DNA from: Maribacter antarcticus DSM 21422
Lineage (GTDB): Bacteria; Bacteroidota; Bacteroidia; Flavobacteriales; Flavobacteriaceae
Length of the DNA stretch: 64,000 nt
NCBI RefSeq assembly: GCF_000621125.1
Contig: NZ_JHZC01000012.1
Coordinates: 1-64,000, forward strand
Reading direction: 5' to 3'
The translations under genes were made by a program, and so were the position numbers. Every line of letters begins with the position of its first letter. The stretch's first letter is position 1. Shown here one piece after another: positions 56,544 through 64,000 of this stretch. The notes under the pieces were generated by a model that saw only the letters and a program-made list of their open reading frames with translations, was not told the DNA's origin and made no database searches.

Positions 56544-59500
56544 CTACATTTTCTCCGCAATCCTCAAGATATCTCCAAAAACACCCCTTGCCGTAACTGC
56601 GGCACCGGCACCGGCACCTTGAATTACCAGTGGGTTTTTGCCATAGGATTCCGTGTATATTTCGATGATGGAATCGGAACCTTTTACTTGGCCCAGTGCG
56701 CTTGTCTTTGGTACGGAAACCAATTTTACATCTAGCACTCCTTTTTCTTTTTGCAAATTTCCATGTAAATCACCCACATAACGCAGTACATGATTCGGTT
56801 TCTGATTATTTTTGATTTGATTGAATTTCTCGTCCAAAATGGCCAAGTTATTCATAAAGAAATCGGTCTCCACCGTTTGCAAACTTTCAGGTATCAGATT
56901 ATCGATGTTAATTTCAGAAAACTCATTACTCAAGTCGAGCTCACGAGCCAAAATCAATAGTTTGCGACCTACATCGTTCCCAGATAAATCTTCCCTTGGG
57001 TCAGGTTCCGTGTAGCCGCGTTGCATGGCATCTTTAAGAATGGAGGAAAAAGGCGCATCGACCTCAGAAAACGTATTAAAAATATAACTCAAAGAACCAG
57101 AAAATACTCCATTAATTCGGGTAATATTCTCTCCAGATAAATGCAGTAATTTTATCGTATCTATTAGGGGGAGTCCTGCGCCCACATTTGTTTCGTACAG
57201 GTATAGCTTTTGGTGTTTGGCTAATTCTTCCCGTAACAGTTGATAGTAATCAAAGCCCAACGTGTTGGCAATCTTATTGGAAGACACCATATCAAAACCG
57301 TTCTCTATAAAATCGAAATAACAGGCCACAAAATCTTCACTTGCTGTATTATCAATGGCAATCAGGTTTTCTAAATGATGTGTTTTGGCAAAATCAAAAA
57401 TATCCTGTTGACCATAAGGCTCTCCTTTTTTTTTAAGCTCCGACTTCCAATTCTTAGAAACGCCATCGGCATTCAAGACCACCTCTTTGGAATTAGCAAT
57501 AGCAAAGACCCGTAGGTCTATATGCTTTCTTTTGGCTATGGTTTTTGTCGATTTTAAAATTTGGTCTATCAGCGTGCCACCCACATTACCGTGGCCAAAA
57601 ATAGCGAGATTTACTTTTTTACTAAATCCAAAGATTTGTCCGTGCATGACGTTCAAAGCTTTTATTAAATCCTGTTTATTGACTACTAAACTCACATTCT
57701 TACCAGACACCGTATTGTTAAACAAGAGGGGCGTTATCTGATTTTTGATAAGCGCGTTGTAGGGTTTGTGAAAGGTACTCAGGTCCTGACCAACAATAGA
57801 AATGACCGAAACTTCGGCCACTACTTTTATTATATTAATGTCTTTGGATTGAAAATCTCCAGCAAATTCCTCTTCCAGCGCTTCCTTAGCCTTTTGCGCC
57901 TTATGTCGTTTTACTACAAGTCCAATACCACGTTCCGATGAGCCTTGAGAAATAATACTTACGCTAATATTATTGGATTCCAAGGTCTTAAAAATACGGG
58001 CATCTATACCTACTTTACCCAAGAGCCCCCTACCCTCCAAATTGACCAGAGCCATATCTTCTATGACCGACAAACTCTTGATTCCTTCCTTACTAGATTT
58101 AGCACTTATCAGCGTTCCTTCACTATCATAATTGTAGGTATTTAGAATACGTAAGGGAATATTTTTTTCGATTAGCGGGATAATAGTCTTGGCATGTAAT
58201 ATGGTTGCGCCAAAATTAGCAAGTTCATTGGCTTCAGCATAGGACAGATGTGACAGCCGTTTTGCCTCTTTCACATAATCTGGATTCGCCGTAAAAATAC
58301 CGTCAACATGGGTGTAATTTTGTAATTCTTCGGCATCTAAAAAGTTAGCCAATAGCGCCGCGGAATAATTACTTCCGTTTCTTCCCAAGTTGGTCGTTTG
58401 ACCATTGGCTGTGGCCGCTATAAATCCTGTAATTACAGGAACGGTATCCCCTGGCAACGCTGCAATTATATTGATCAGATTTTCTCTGGATGGTTTTTCT
58501 AACACTTTAGCATCTCCAAAGCTTGCATCCGTAATCAAAAAAGTACGCGAATCTATGAAACTAGCCTTCACTCCTTTTCCTATTAATAATTTAGTGACCA
58601 ATTTCCCTGAAATTAGCTCTCCATATGACAGCACCTCGTCCTTGATTTTAGCACTGTAATCACCCAAGAGCGATACACCCTCAAACAACTTGGACAAACC
58701 TTTAAATTCCTTCGAAAGGTCTACATTACCATAGGTATGCTGTTGGTATTTCTCAAAGGCTTCAAAATCTACAACGTAATCCTTGCACTTGGCCGCGTTT
58801 TGCAATATTGTCTCCAACTGGTCGGTTGCGTTTCCTCTAGCGGAAACCACAATGGCAATATGCTCCCCATCAGAAACCTTATCACAGATAAGTCTTAGTA
58901 CGAGCTCCAATCCTTCTCCGTTACTCAAGGATTTTCCCCCGAACTTTAACACCTTTGGCTTTCCAGTTTTTCCGTTGGCATTAAAAACAGTATGCAGTAA
59001 TTTTTCCAACTGTTGAAACTCTATCAAAAAGGCGTCGTGACCATGTAAGGACTGAATTTCTCCGTATGTCACGTTGCTATTGGCCTGCGCAATTTGTTTA
59101 AACGTATCCTTGTTTTCCTTCGCAGTAAAGAACAAATCAGAATCCACACCCACAATATGAATGTTGGTATCACTGTTTTGTAAGGCGATAAACTTTTCCT
59201 CTCCGTCTCGGGTGACATCAATCGTTTTCAGCAATTGGTTCATTAATTTATAGGCCGATAACTGAAACCGTTCCTGTAATTTCTCGCCATGATGCGTTAA
59301 CCAACTCTCTACATTAAAGACTTTAAGTTCCTCGTTGGTACTCCTTTTAAAACGTTCCTTAAAAGATTCCGGCGTTCGGTAGCAAAGCATGGCATGCATA
59401 CGGGCATCATGCACTGGTTGCTTAGAATTTACCAAGAACTGTTCCTGTATCTGACAGTTGCCAATCAACCAATCGGTAGATTTCCAATCGGAAGCCACAG

Positions 59501-59930
59501 GAATCAAATGCTCCGTTAAATTAGGGCGCAAGACCGCCATTTCCCAAGCGATACCACCACCCAAAGAACCCCCGATAATAGCGAACAGCTTGTTTACACC
59601 TAACTGCTCCAGTCCCACTAAGAAAATAGCTGCCATATCGCCAGCCACAAAATCCTTATAGTTTTCTATGATAAATTTATCATGTCCGTTGCCCGGAATA
59701 TTAAAGGCAAGTATGGTGTATTTCTGCGTATCGATACATTTTTTATCCCCGATTAGGGTAGACCACCATCCTTCTGGACCCGTAATATTAGAATTACCCG
59801 TTAGTGCATGATTCACCATTACAATAGGTGCTGTGTGCAACTCCTTACCAAAAATCTGATACGAAAGTTGAATGTCTTGTGTTATGCCACTTATGGTGCG
59901 GAAGTCCTTTATCTGTAACGGTTGTAGCAT
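56544..59930 (-). CDS. Trifunctional homoserine O-acetyltransferase / aspartokinase / homoserine dehydrogenase fusion
   Basis: 1128 residues. Residues 1-325: alpha/beta-hydrolase MetX domain with G-G-S-L-G-G-G (Ser nucleophile), G-V-D-S-D (Asp) and H-G-H-D (His). About 327-770: aspartokinase starting K-F-G-G-K-S, with ACT domains at about 620-765 (G-L-L-G-K-V-G). About 774-1128: homoserine dehydrogenase with G-H-G-N-V-G-G and S-G-S-L-S-Y-I-F-N. One polypeptide thus performs the first and third steps from aspartate and then acetylates homoserine, committing it to methionine. It lies between two sulfhydrylase-type genes behind a SAM-I riboswitch. Aspartate semialdehyde dehydrogenase is not in the window. 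Confidence 0.93.
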   Translation of the reverse strand: MLQPLQIKDFRTISGITQDIQLSYQIFGKELHTAPIVMVNHALTGNSNITGPEGWWSTLIGDKKCIDTQKYTILAFNIPGNGHDKFIIENYKDFVAGDMAAIFLVGLEQLGVNKLFAIIGGSLGGGIAWEMAVLRPNLTEHLIPVASDWKSTDWLIGNCQIQEQFLVNSKQPVHDARMHAMLCYRTPESFKERFKRSTNEELKVFNVESWLTHHGEKLQERFQLSAYKLMNQLLKTIDVTRDGEEKFIALQNSDTNIHIVGVDSDLFFTAKENKDTFKQIAQANSNVTYGEIQSLHGHDAFLIEFQQLEKLLHTVFNANGKTGKPKVLKFGGKSLSNGEGLELVLRLICDKVSDGEHIAIVVSARGNATDQLETILQNAAKCKDYVVDFEAFEKYQQHTYGNVDLSKEFKGLSKLFEGVSLLGDYSAKIKDEVLSYGELISGKLVTKLLIGKGVKASFIDSRTFLITDASFGDAKVLEKPSRENLINIIAALPGDTVPVITGFIAATANGQTTNLGRNGSNYSAALLANFLDAEELQNYTHVDGIFTANPDYVKEAKRLSHLSYAEANELANFGATILHAKTIIPLIEKNIPLRILNTYNYDSEGTLISAKSSKEGIKSLSVIEDMALVNLEGRGLLGKVGIDARIFKTLESNNISVSIISQGSSERGIGLVVKRHKAQKAKEALEEEFAGDFQSKDINIIKVVAEVSVISIVGQDLSTFHKPYNALIKNQITPLLFNNTVSGKNVSLVVNKQDLIKALNVMHGQIFGFSKKVNLAIFGHGNVGGTLIDQILKSTKTIAKRKHIDLRVFAIANSKEVVLNADGVSKNWKSELKKKGEPYGQQDIFDFAKTHHLENLIAIDNTASEDFVACYFDFIENGFDMVSSNKIANTLGFDYYQLLREELAKHQKLYLYETNVGAGLPLIDTIKLLHLSGENITRINGVFSGSLSYIFNTFSEVDAPFSSILKDAMQRGYTEPDPREDLSGNDVGRKLLILARELDLSNEFSEINIDNLIPESLQTVETDFFMNNLAILDEKFNQIKNNQKPNHVLRYVGDLHGNLQKEKGVLDVKLVSVPKTSALGQVKGSDSIIEIYTESYGKNPLVIQGAGAGAAVTARGVFGDILRIAEKM

Positions 59931-59965
59931 TGCAATCTTAAAAAGTGTCTCTATAATTTAAAAAA

Positions 59966-60000
59966 CAGTCGAGACAAAAATATATCTCGACTGCGCTCGA
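59966..60000. repeat. Inverted repeat CAGTCGAGA / TCTCGACTG between operon genes
   Basis: Perfect nine-base arms (59966-59974, 59985-59993) with a ten-base AT loop, running into CGCTCGA. The TCGACTGCGCTCGA core resembles short dispersed repeats that I recall as frequent in flavobacterial intergenic regions. No long U-run is present, so it may be an RNA-processing or stabilising hairpin within the operon. Confidence 0.55.
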
Positions 60001-60019
60001 TATGTCAGTACTACCAGCT

Positions 60020-61312
60020 TTAAACCAAAATGGCCTTATCCACTTTAGCAAAAGCATTTTCCAAATCGGTCTTTAAGTCTTCTATATCCTCCAATCCCAC
60101 TGATAAACGAATTAAATCTTGACCTACACCCGCACTCTCCTGCTGCTCAGCGTTTAATTGCTGGTGCGTAGTACTTGCCGGATGAATAATTAAGGATTTT
60201 GTATCCCCAATATTTGCCACCAAAGAGAATATCTCGGTAGCATCTGTAAACTGTTTTGCTGCTTCAAATCCACCTTTTACACCAAAGGTTACCAAGCCAC
60301 TCTGGCCTTTAGGTAAATATTCCTGTGCCAAATCATAGTATGTGTTGCTTTTTAAACCTGGGTAATTTACCCAAGCAACCTCATCCCTACTTTCTAACCA
60401 GGTTGCCAGTTCTAATGCGTTAGCACTATGTTGCTTAATTCTCACCGGTAAGGTTTCTAGTCCCTGTATGATTTGGAACGCATTGAAGGGACTCAAAGCT
60501 CCTCCAAAATCTCGTAAGCCTTCCAAAATTAGTTTGAAGGTAAATGCAGCAGCTCCGAGAGCTTCGCTGTACACCAATCCATGATAGCCTGCGGATGGCT
60601 CCGTAAACTCTGGAAATTTTCCGTTGGTCCAATCAAAGGTACCGGCATCGATTATGGCACCACCTAGGGTTGTTCCTTGTCCTCCAATATATTTTGTTAG
60701 GGAATGAATTACAAGATTCGCTCCGTGCTCAATAGGATTCAATAAACTTGGGGTAGCAACTGTATTATCCACTATAAATGGCACTTTTGCTGCTTTAGCT
60801 TGCTTAGATATCGCTTTTAAATCCAACACGTCTAATTTTGGATTCCCTAAGGATTCCACAAAAAATGCTCTTGTATTTTCCTGTACGGCATCCTTAAATT
60901 TTTCTGGTTCCGATGCATCTACAAAGGTGGTGGTAATACCCAAGCGTGGAAGGGTGACATTTAATAAATTAAAAGTTCCTCCATACAAACTACTAGATGC
61001 TACAATATGATCTCCCGCTTTTAATAGCGTTAGCAATCCGGTAGAAATTGCTGCTGTCCCAGACGCGAAAACTACCGCACCTACACCACCTTCCACAGCA
61101 GCAAGCCTGTCCTGTAAAATCTGGTTGGTCGGATTGTTCAATCTAGTGTAGATAAAGCCCAATTCTCCCAAGGAGAAAAGCTTTGCAGCATGATCTGTAT
61201 CCTTAAAGACATAGGACGATGTCTGATAAATAGGAACCGCTCGGGTACCTCCGTTTTGCTTTGTGTCGTGACCTGCGTGTAAAGCGTTCGTTGCTAATTT
61301 GTGTGTACTCAT
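60020..61312 (-). CDS. metY: O-acetylhomoserine sulfhydrylase (aminocarboxypropyltransferase)
   Basis: 430 residues, the longer MetY-type branch of the Cys/Met PLP family. Motifs: Y-T-R-L-N-N-P-T, A-S-S-L-Y-G-G-T, PLP-lysine in H-S-L-T-K-Y-I-G-G-Q-G-T, and N-I-G-D-T-K-S-L-I-I-H-P-A-S-T-T-H. It forms homocysteine from O-acetylhomoserine and sulfide. First gene of the SAM-riboswitch methionine operon, followed by the enzyme that makes its substrate. It joins the sulfide from the cys operon to the methionine route. Confidence 0.95.
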   Translation of the reverse strand: MSTHKLATNALHAGHDTKQNGGTRAVPIYQTSSYVFKDTDHAAKLFSLGELGFIYTRLNNPTNQILQDRLAAVEGGVGAVVFASGTAAISTGLLTLLKAGDHIVASSSLYGGTFNLLNVTLPRLGITTTFVDASEPEKFKDAVQENTRAFFVESLGNPKLDVLDLKAISKQAKAAKVPFIVDNTVATPSLLNPIEHGANLVIHSLTKYIGGQGTTLGGAIIDAGTFDWTNGKFPEFTEPSAGYHGLVYSEALGAAAFTFKLILEGLRDFGGALSPFNAFQIIQGLETLPVRIKQHSANALELATWLESRDEVAWVNYPGLKSNTYYDLAQEYLPKGQSGLVTFGVKGGFEAAKQFTDATEIFSLVANIGDTKSLIIHPASTTHQQLNAEQQESAGVGQDLIRLSVGLEDIEDLKTDLENAFAKVDKAILV

Positions 61313-61406
61313 GATTTTGTTTTTTAAATAGTTAAATAAATTATTTAAAAGCCAAACCCTAGCCAGCCGACGTTGCAGTTAGGAAAAATCAAAAAGCTAT
61401 AAGAAA

Positions 61407-61430
61407 GTGAAAAAATTGCCTTAGGCAATT
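61407..61430 (-). terminator. Terminator of the SAM-I expression platform upstream of metY
   Basis: On the minus strand AATTGCC, loop TAA, GGCAATT, then TTTT. It starts nine bases after the riboswitch P1 closes (61439) and lies about 95 bases before the metY start, the standard place for a SAM-dependent terminator. No matching antiterminator was traced with certainty. Confidence 0.75.
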
Positions 61431-61438
61431 GGTTTTTC

Positions 61439-61576
61439 GTTATCTATACTCCAGTCCACTAAAACGTAGACACTGAAACGGGTTCAGCTTGAAGATAGAA
61501 TGTAGCACCTTCTTTGCCTGAAACAAAGGGTTGCTAAGGTTTCAAAGGGTCTAATCCCTCCACCTTTCTTGATAAC
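61439..61576 (-). ncRNA. SAM-I (S-box) riboswitch upstream of the methionine operon
   Basis: Minus strand: GTTATCAAGAAAGGTGGAGG opens at 61576, followed by GGATTAGACCC, TTTGAAACC, TTAGCAACCC, AAGGTGCTACATTC, and GATAAC closing P1 at 61439. All main S-box consensus blocks are present in order. The 3' arm is longer than in the copy at 38820-38935 because of an extended stem. A terminator follows immediately. Confidence 0.95.
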
Positions 61577-61934
61577 TATTCAATAAATGTTTGAACTTTG
61601 AAAGTACAAATTAAGCTCAGAAACTTTTAAAAACCTAATGATTTTTAAAAATTTCACAAAATCCTAGTATTTTGATGGGATAATATATCGCTTACATGCT
61701 TTCCACCTTTACCACATTATTTGTTTGAGCTATGCAACAGCCTAATACACTAAATATTTTTCTTTCCTTCTAAAAAAAAAGAATCGAAGAAAATCTACAA
61801 CACATAAAACAAGGACGCTTTGTTAGAAACAGCGTAATATGAAGCCACAAAATTCGCTTTGAGTTCGTATTTGTTGCGAATGAATTCCGCTATTCCGATA
61901 ACCTGATTTATCTTTGAATTCATAAATATACACT
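61577..61934. other. Divergent promoter region between the metY riboswitch and the DUF808 gene
   Basis: About 360 AT-rich bases. The minus strand must carry the methionine operon promoter; a TTAATTTG box lies about 30-45 bases ahead of the aptamer, and the same box precedes the other aptamer, a weak -7 candidate. The plus strand carries the DUF808 promoter. No gene seen. Confidence 0.35.
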
Positions 61935-62804
61935 ATGGCTTCCGGATTTTTTGCAATTCTAGATGATGTAGCAGCGCTATTAGACGATGTTGCAGCAATG
62001 AGTAAAATCGCCACTCAAAAAACAGCGGGAATTCTAGGAGATGACTTAGCCGTAAATGCAGAGAAAGCATCCGGTTTTGTTTCCAAACGGGAACTGCCCG
62101 TTCTTTGGGCCATTAGCAAAGGATCTCTACTTAACAAGGTTATCATTCTACCTATTGCTTTTCTGCTGAGTGCCTTTTTACCTTGGGCAGTAACACTCGT
62201 ACTAGTTCTTGGTGGACTTTACCTCGCCTTTGAAGGCGCAGAAAAAATATATGAATTCTTTGTCGTACATGATAAAGCAAGTATTCCATCAGGAATGGAA
62301 GTTCCTAGTGAAAGTGATATCCTAGAGCTGGAAAAAACAAAGATTAAGTCCGCCATTGTAACGGATTTTATTTTGTCCATTGAAATTGTTATCATCGCCT
62401 TGGGCACCGTCTTAAACGAACCACTTTCCACTCAAATAGTTGTGGTGTCTATCGTTGCGCTACTCGCAACAGTAGGAGTTTACGGAATTGTTGCACTTAT
62501 CGTTCGTATGGATGAATTTGGACTTAGACTCATCAACCTTAATGAAAGCGAAAACAGTATTTCCGATAAAATAGGGCGGTTTTTTGTTAACGCATTACCT
62601 ATGGTTATTAAATCACTATCCGTTATTGGCACCATTGCTTTGCTCCTAGTCTCAGGTGGCATATTTGTACACAACGTGGATTTTCTTCAGGATATTTTTC
62701 CAGCGATTCCAGGTATTATCGTTGAATTTTTAGTGGGATTTTTGACGGGATTTTTGATGCTGCTACTTTATAAAGGAATCAAAAAAATATTTAAAAGAAA
62801 CTAA
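61935..62804 (+). CDS. DUF808 inner-membrane protein (YedI-like)
   Basis: 289 residues. It begins with the family signature L-D-D-V-A-A-L-L-D-D-V-A and T-A-G-I-L-G-D-D-L-A-V-N-A, then has about four to five hydrophobic segments (roughly 73-100, 145-165, 170-190, 225-250, 260-280). Function of the family is unknown. It stands alone between the methionine operon and the sialidase gene and converges on the latter. Confidence 0.92.
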   Translation: MASGFFAILDDVAALLDDVAAMSKIATQKTAGILGDDLAVNAEKASGFVSKRELPVLWAISKGSLLNKVIILPIAFLLSAFLPWAVTLVLVLGGLYLAFEGAEKIYEFFVVHDKASIPSGMEVPSESDILELEKTKIKSAIVTDFILSIEIVIIALGTVLNEPLSTQIVVVSIVALLATVGVYGIVALIVRMDEFGLRLINLNESENSISDKIGRFFVNALPMVIKSLSVIGTIALLLVSGGIFVHNVDFLQDIFPAIPGIIVEFLVGFLTGFLMLLLYKGIKKIFKRN

Positions 62805-62856
62805 ATTTATCTCTTAACTTCTATTTTGACTTTGTGTTTTCATTATAGTTATAGGC

Positions 62857-63985
62857 TTATTTTTGTTCAGCTGATATATATTTATCAGCACCATCTGATA
62901 ACCAATCTAGTATGAGTTCCACAAATACATTTTCTTGATAATCGTCTTTCTCAAAGAACAGACCAATTGCACCATTTGAAAGTATAGTCATAGAAGAATA
63001 AGCAGCACCTTGGCTATAAATCGTTTTACCACCCGACCAAGCTTCACCTTCATCATAACTTATTCTTACGGTAAGATTACTCCGGTTATTTTTTGAATTT
63101 GCGTTTGAAAAAAGAAGTCTGTTTTTATCATCTCCATTTTGGACAGAGGTATACCGAATAATACTAGCATTGCATCCAGCATCTACGAGCAATGTCTCCG
63201 GGCTAGACTCCCATGTTCTGCCCTTATCAGCTGACGTATGTACATAGCGTGCGCCTAACTCGTTCACTCGGCTATTTATCATCCAAGTGCCATCCGCTAG
63301 TTCCACTACCTTAGATTCATCGGCGAGTACAATAGGAGTGTCAATGAAGTACCAACTATCCCCATGGTCGTAACTTCCAAAAACGTGCAACCCTTTATCC
63401 AAATTCACAATGGTATGTAACAAGGTCCCATTGGCATTTTGTATGCCCCGACCGGCCGTAATAAACTTAAAATCTTGATGCCATTCCGGTTTTGATACCT
63501 GCGATGTTATGTCTGTGGGAGTACTCCAAGTTTTCCCATTATCAAGGCTTTTTACTACTTTAAAATAACAGACCTCTTTTTCCTTGTCTAAATCCATATA
63601 ATTGAAGAAGATGAAAATTGTACCTGTGGTCGTATCAACAATCATTGAAGGGTTCGAGGCCGATTTCCCATCCGAGTAATCCACTACTGTTTCAATAGTA
63701 GACCATGAAGCTCCATTATCCGCACTGCGGCGCATGATAATATTGATATCCCTATTACTTCTTTAGATCTGCACAAGATGGTATTCTTTCATCTATGGCC
63801 ACAAGCACATTTCCGTTTGGTGCCGTAACCATGGCCGGTATTCTGTAACAAGCTACCTCCGCTTTCTGTGTAGCATCGAATAAATTAGTGAATTGAAGTG
63901 AGCTACTCTCATCTTGTATGGGTCCTACTTGCACATGAACTGAGAAAGCTATGCCTAAAAACAAACAGATTAATATAGGTTTCAT
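62857..63985 (-). pseudogene. Exo-alpha-sialidase (GH33), interrupted by a one-base frameshift
   Basis: The first piece (63985-63755) has a signal peptide, the Y-R-I-P motif with the catalytic-triad Arg, and D-E-R-I-P-S-C-A-D-L-K before a premature stop. The second piece, in the next frame (readable from about 63763, first ATG 63735), continues R-D-I-N-I-I-M-R-R-S and holds five Asp-box-like repeats (S-x-D-x-G-x-x-W). Removing one A in the run AAAGAAG near 63760 would restore a single reading frame of about 375 residues. It would release terminal sialic acids. The gene is broken by a recent mutation, phase variation or a base-call error. Confidence 0.85.
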
Positions 63986-64000
63986 CTTGTAACTATACGT

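Noticed and set aside
62857-63735. Shorter sialidase frame as a complete gene
   Set aside because: It lacks the signal peptide and Y-R-I-P motif, both of which are in the adjacent frame upstream; the two are one broken gene.
1-64000. tRNA genes, prophage, insertion sequences or defence islands
   Set aside because: No cloverleaf-like sequence, transposase, integrase, phage structural or known defence gene was seen on reading both strands.

Overview
The window looks like chromosome of a marine Flavobacteriaceae (Bacteroidota). The evidence is AT-rich intergenic DNA, start codons mostly preceded by A-rich stretches instead of Shine-Dalgarno motifs, DUF3857/transglutaminase and PagL/LpxR-type outer-membrane proteins, a sulfatase-fucosidase-sialidase set, split MetH, and a MetX-aspartokinase-homoserine dehydrogenase fusion. 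The genus cannot be fixed from the sequence alone. I see no tRNA, rRNA, CRISPR array, transposase or phage gene.

Layout: 1-7.1 kb is the N-terminal 2319 codons of a giant secreted modular protein (minus strand; its C-terminus lies outside the window). 7.1-8.4 kb is gene-poor and holds the ruins of a Rieske oxygenase gene cut by a perfect inverted repeat. 8.4-11 kb is an ECF sigma / membrane protein / outer-membrane barrel operon. 11.2-22 kb is a housekeeping block: prenyl synthase, rlmN, queA, aroA, MazG-like, two DUF3857 transglutaminase-fold proteins, dtd, rsgA. 22.9-27.2 kb is an aromatic amino acid operon (pheA, aminotransferase, tyrA, DAHP synthase-chorismate mutase) preceded by a complete attenuator with a Phe/Tyr-rich leader peptide. 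27.6-33.3 kb holds an M20 hydrolase, LpxR- and PagL-type lipid A deacylase homologues, a serine hydrolase and a DUF2807 lipoprotein.

33.8-47.6 kb is sulfur metabolism. A SAM-I riboswitch lies ahead of metH (two genes) and metF. It is followed upstream by the assimilatory sulfate operon (DUF2061, cysH, cysD, cysN, sulfite reductase, siroheme genes, flavin reductase), with an Rrf2 regulator and a dyad operator candidate at its head. 47.7-50.3 kb is a TetR / Rieske oxygenase divergent pair around a perfect palindrome, then a decayed amidohydrolase. 50.5-54.2 kb encodes GH29 fucosidase and sulfatase lipoproteins. 54.5 kb is an exported beta-carbonic anhydrase. 55.3-61.6 kb is a methionine operon (second SAM-I riboswitch, OAH sulfhydrylase, MetX-AK-HSD fusion, second PLP trans-sulfuration enzyme). 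The window ends with a DUF808 membrane protein and a frameshifted GH33 sialidase.

How it fits together: sulfate is activated and reduced to sulfide by the cys operon. Sulfide is captured on O-acetylhomoserine made by the fusion enzyme and OAH sulfhydrylase, and homocysteine is methylated by split MetH using methyl-THF from MetF. Both methionine branches carry SAM-I riboswitches, while the cys operon appears to be under protein control. No wholly unknown system was found. The strongest items for follow-up are the aromatic attenuator, the cys-operon dyad with the Fe-S-type Rrf2 protein, the TetR palindrome, the MetX-AK-HSD fusion, and the two pseudogenes of catabolic enzymes.
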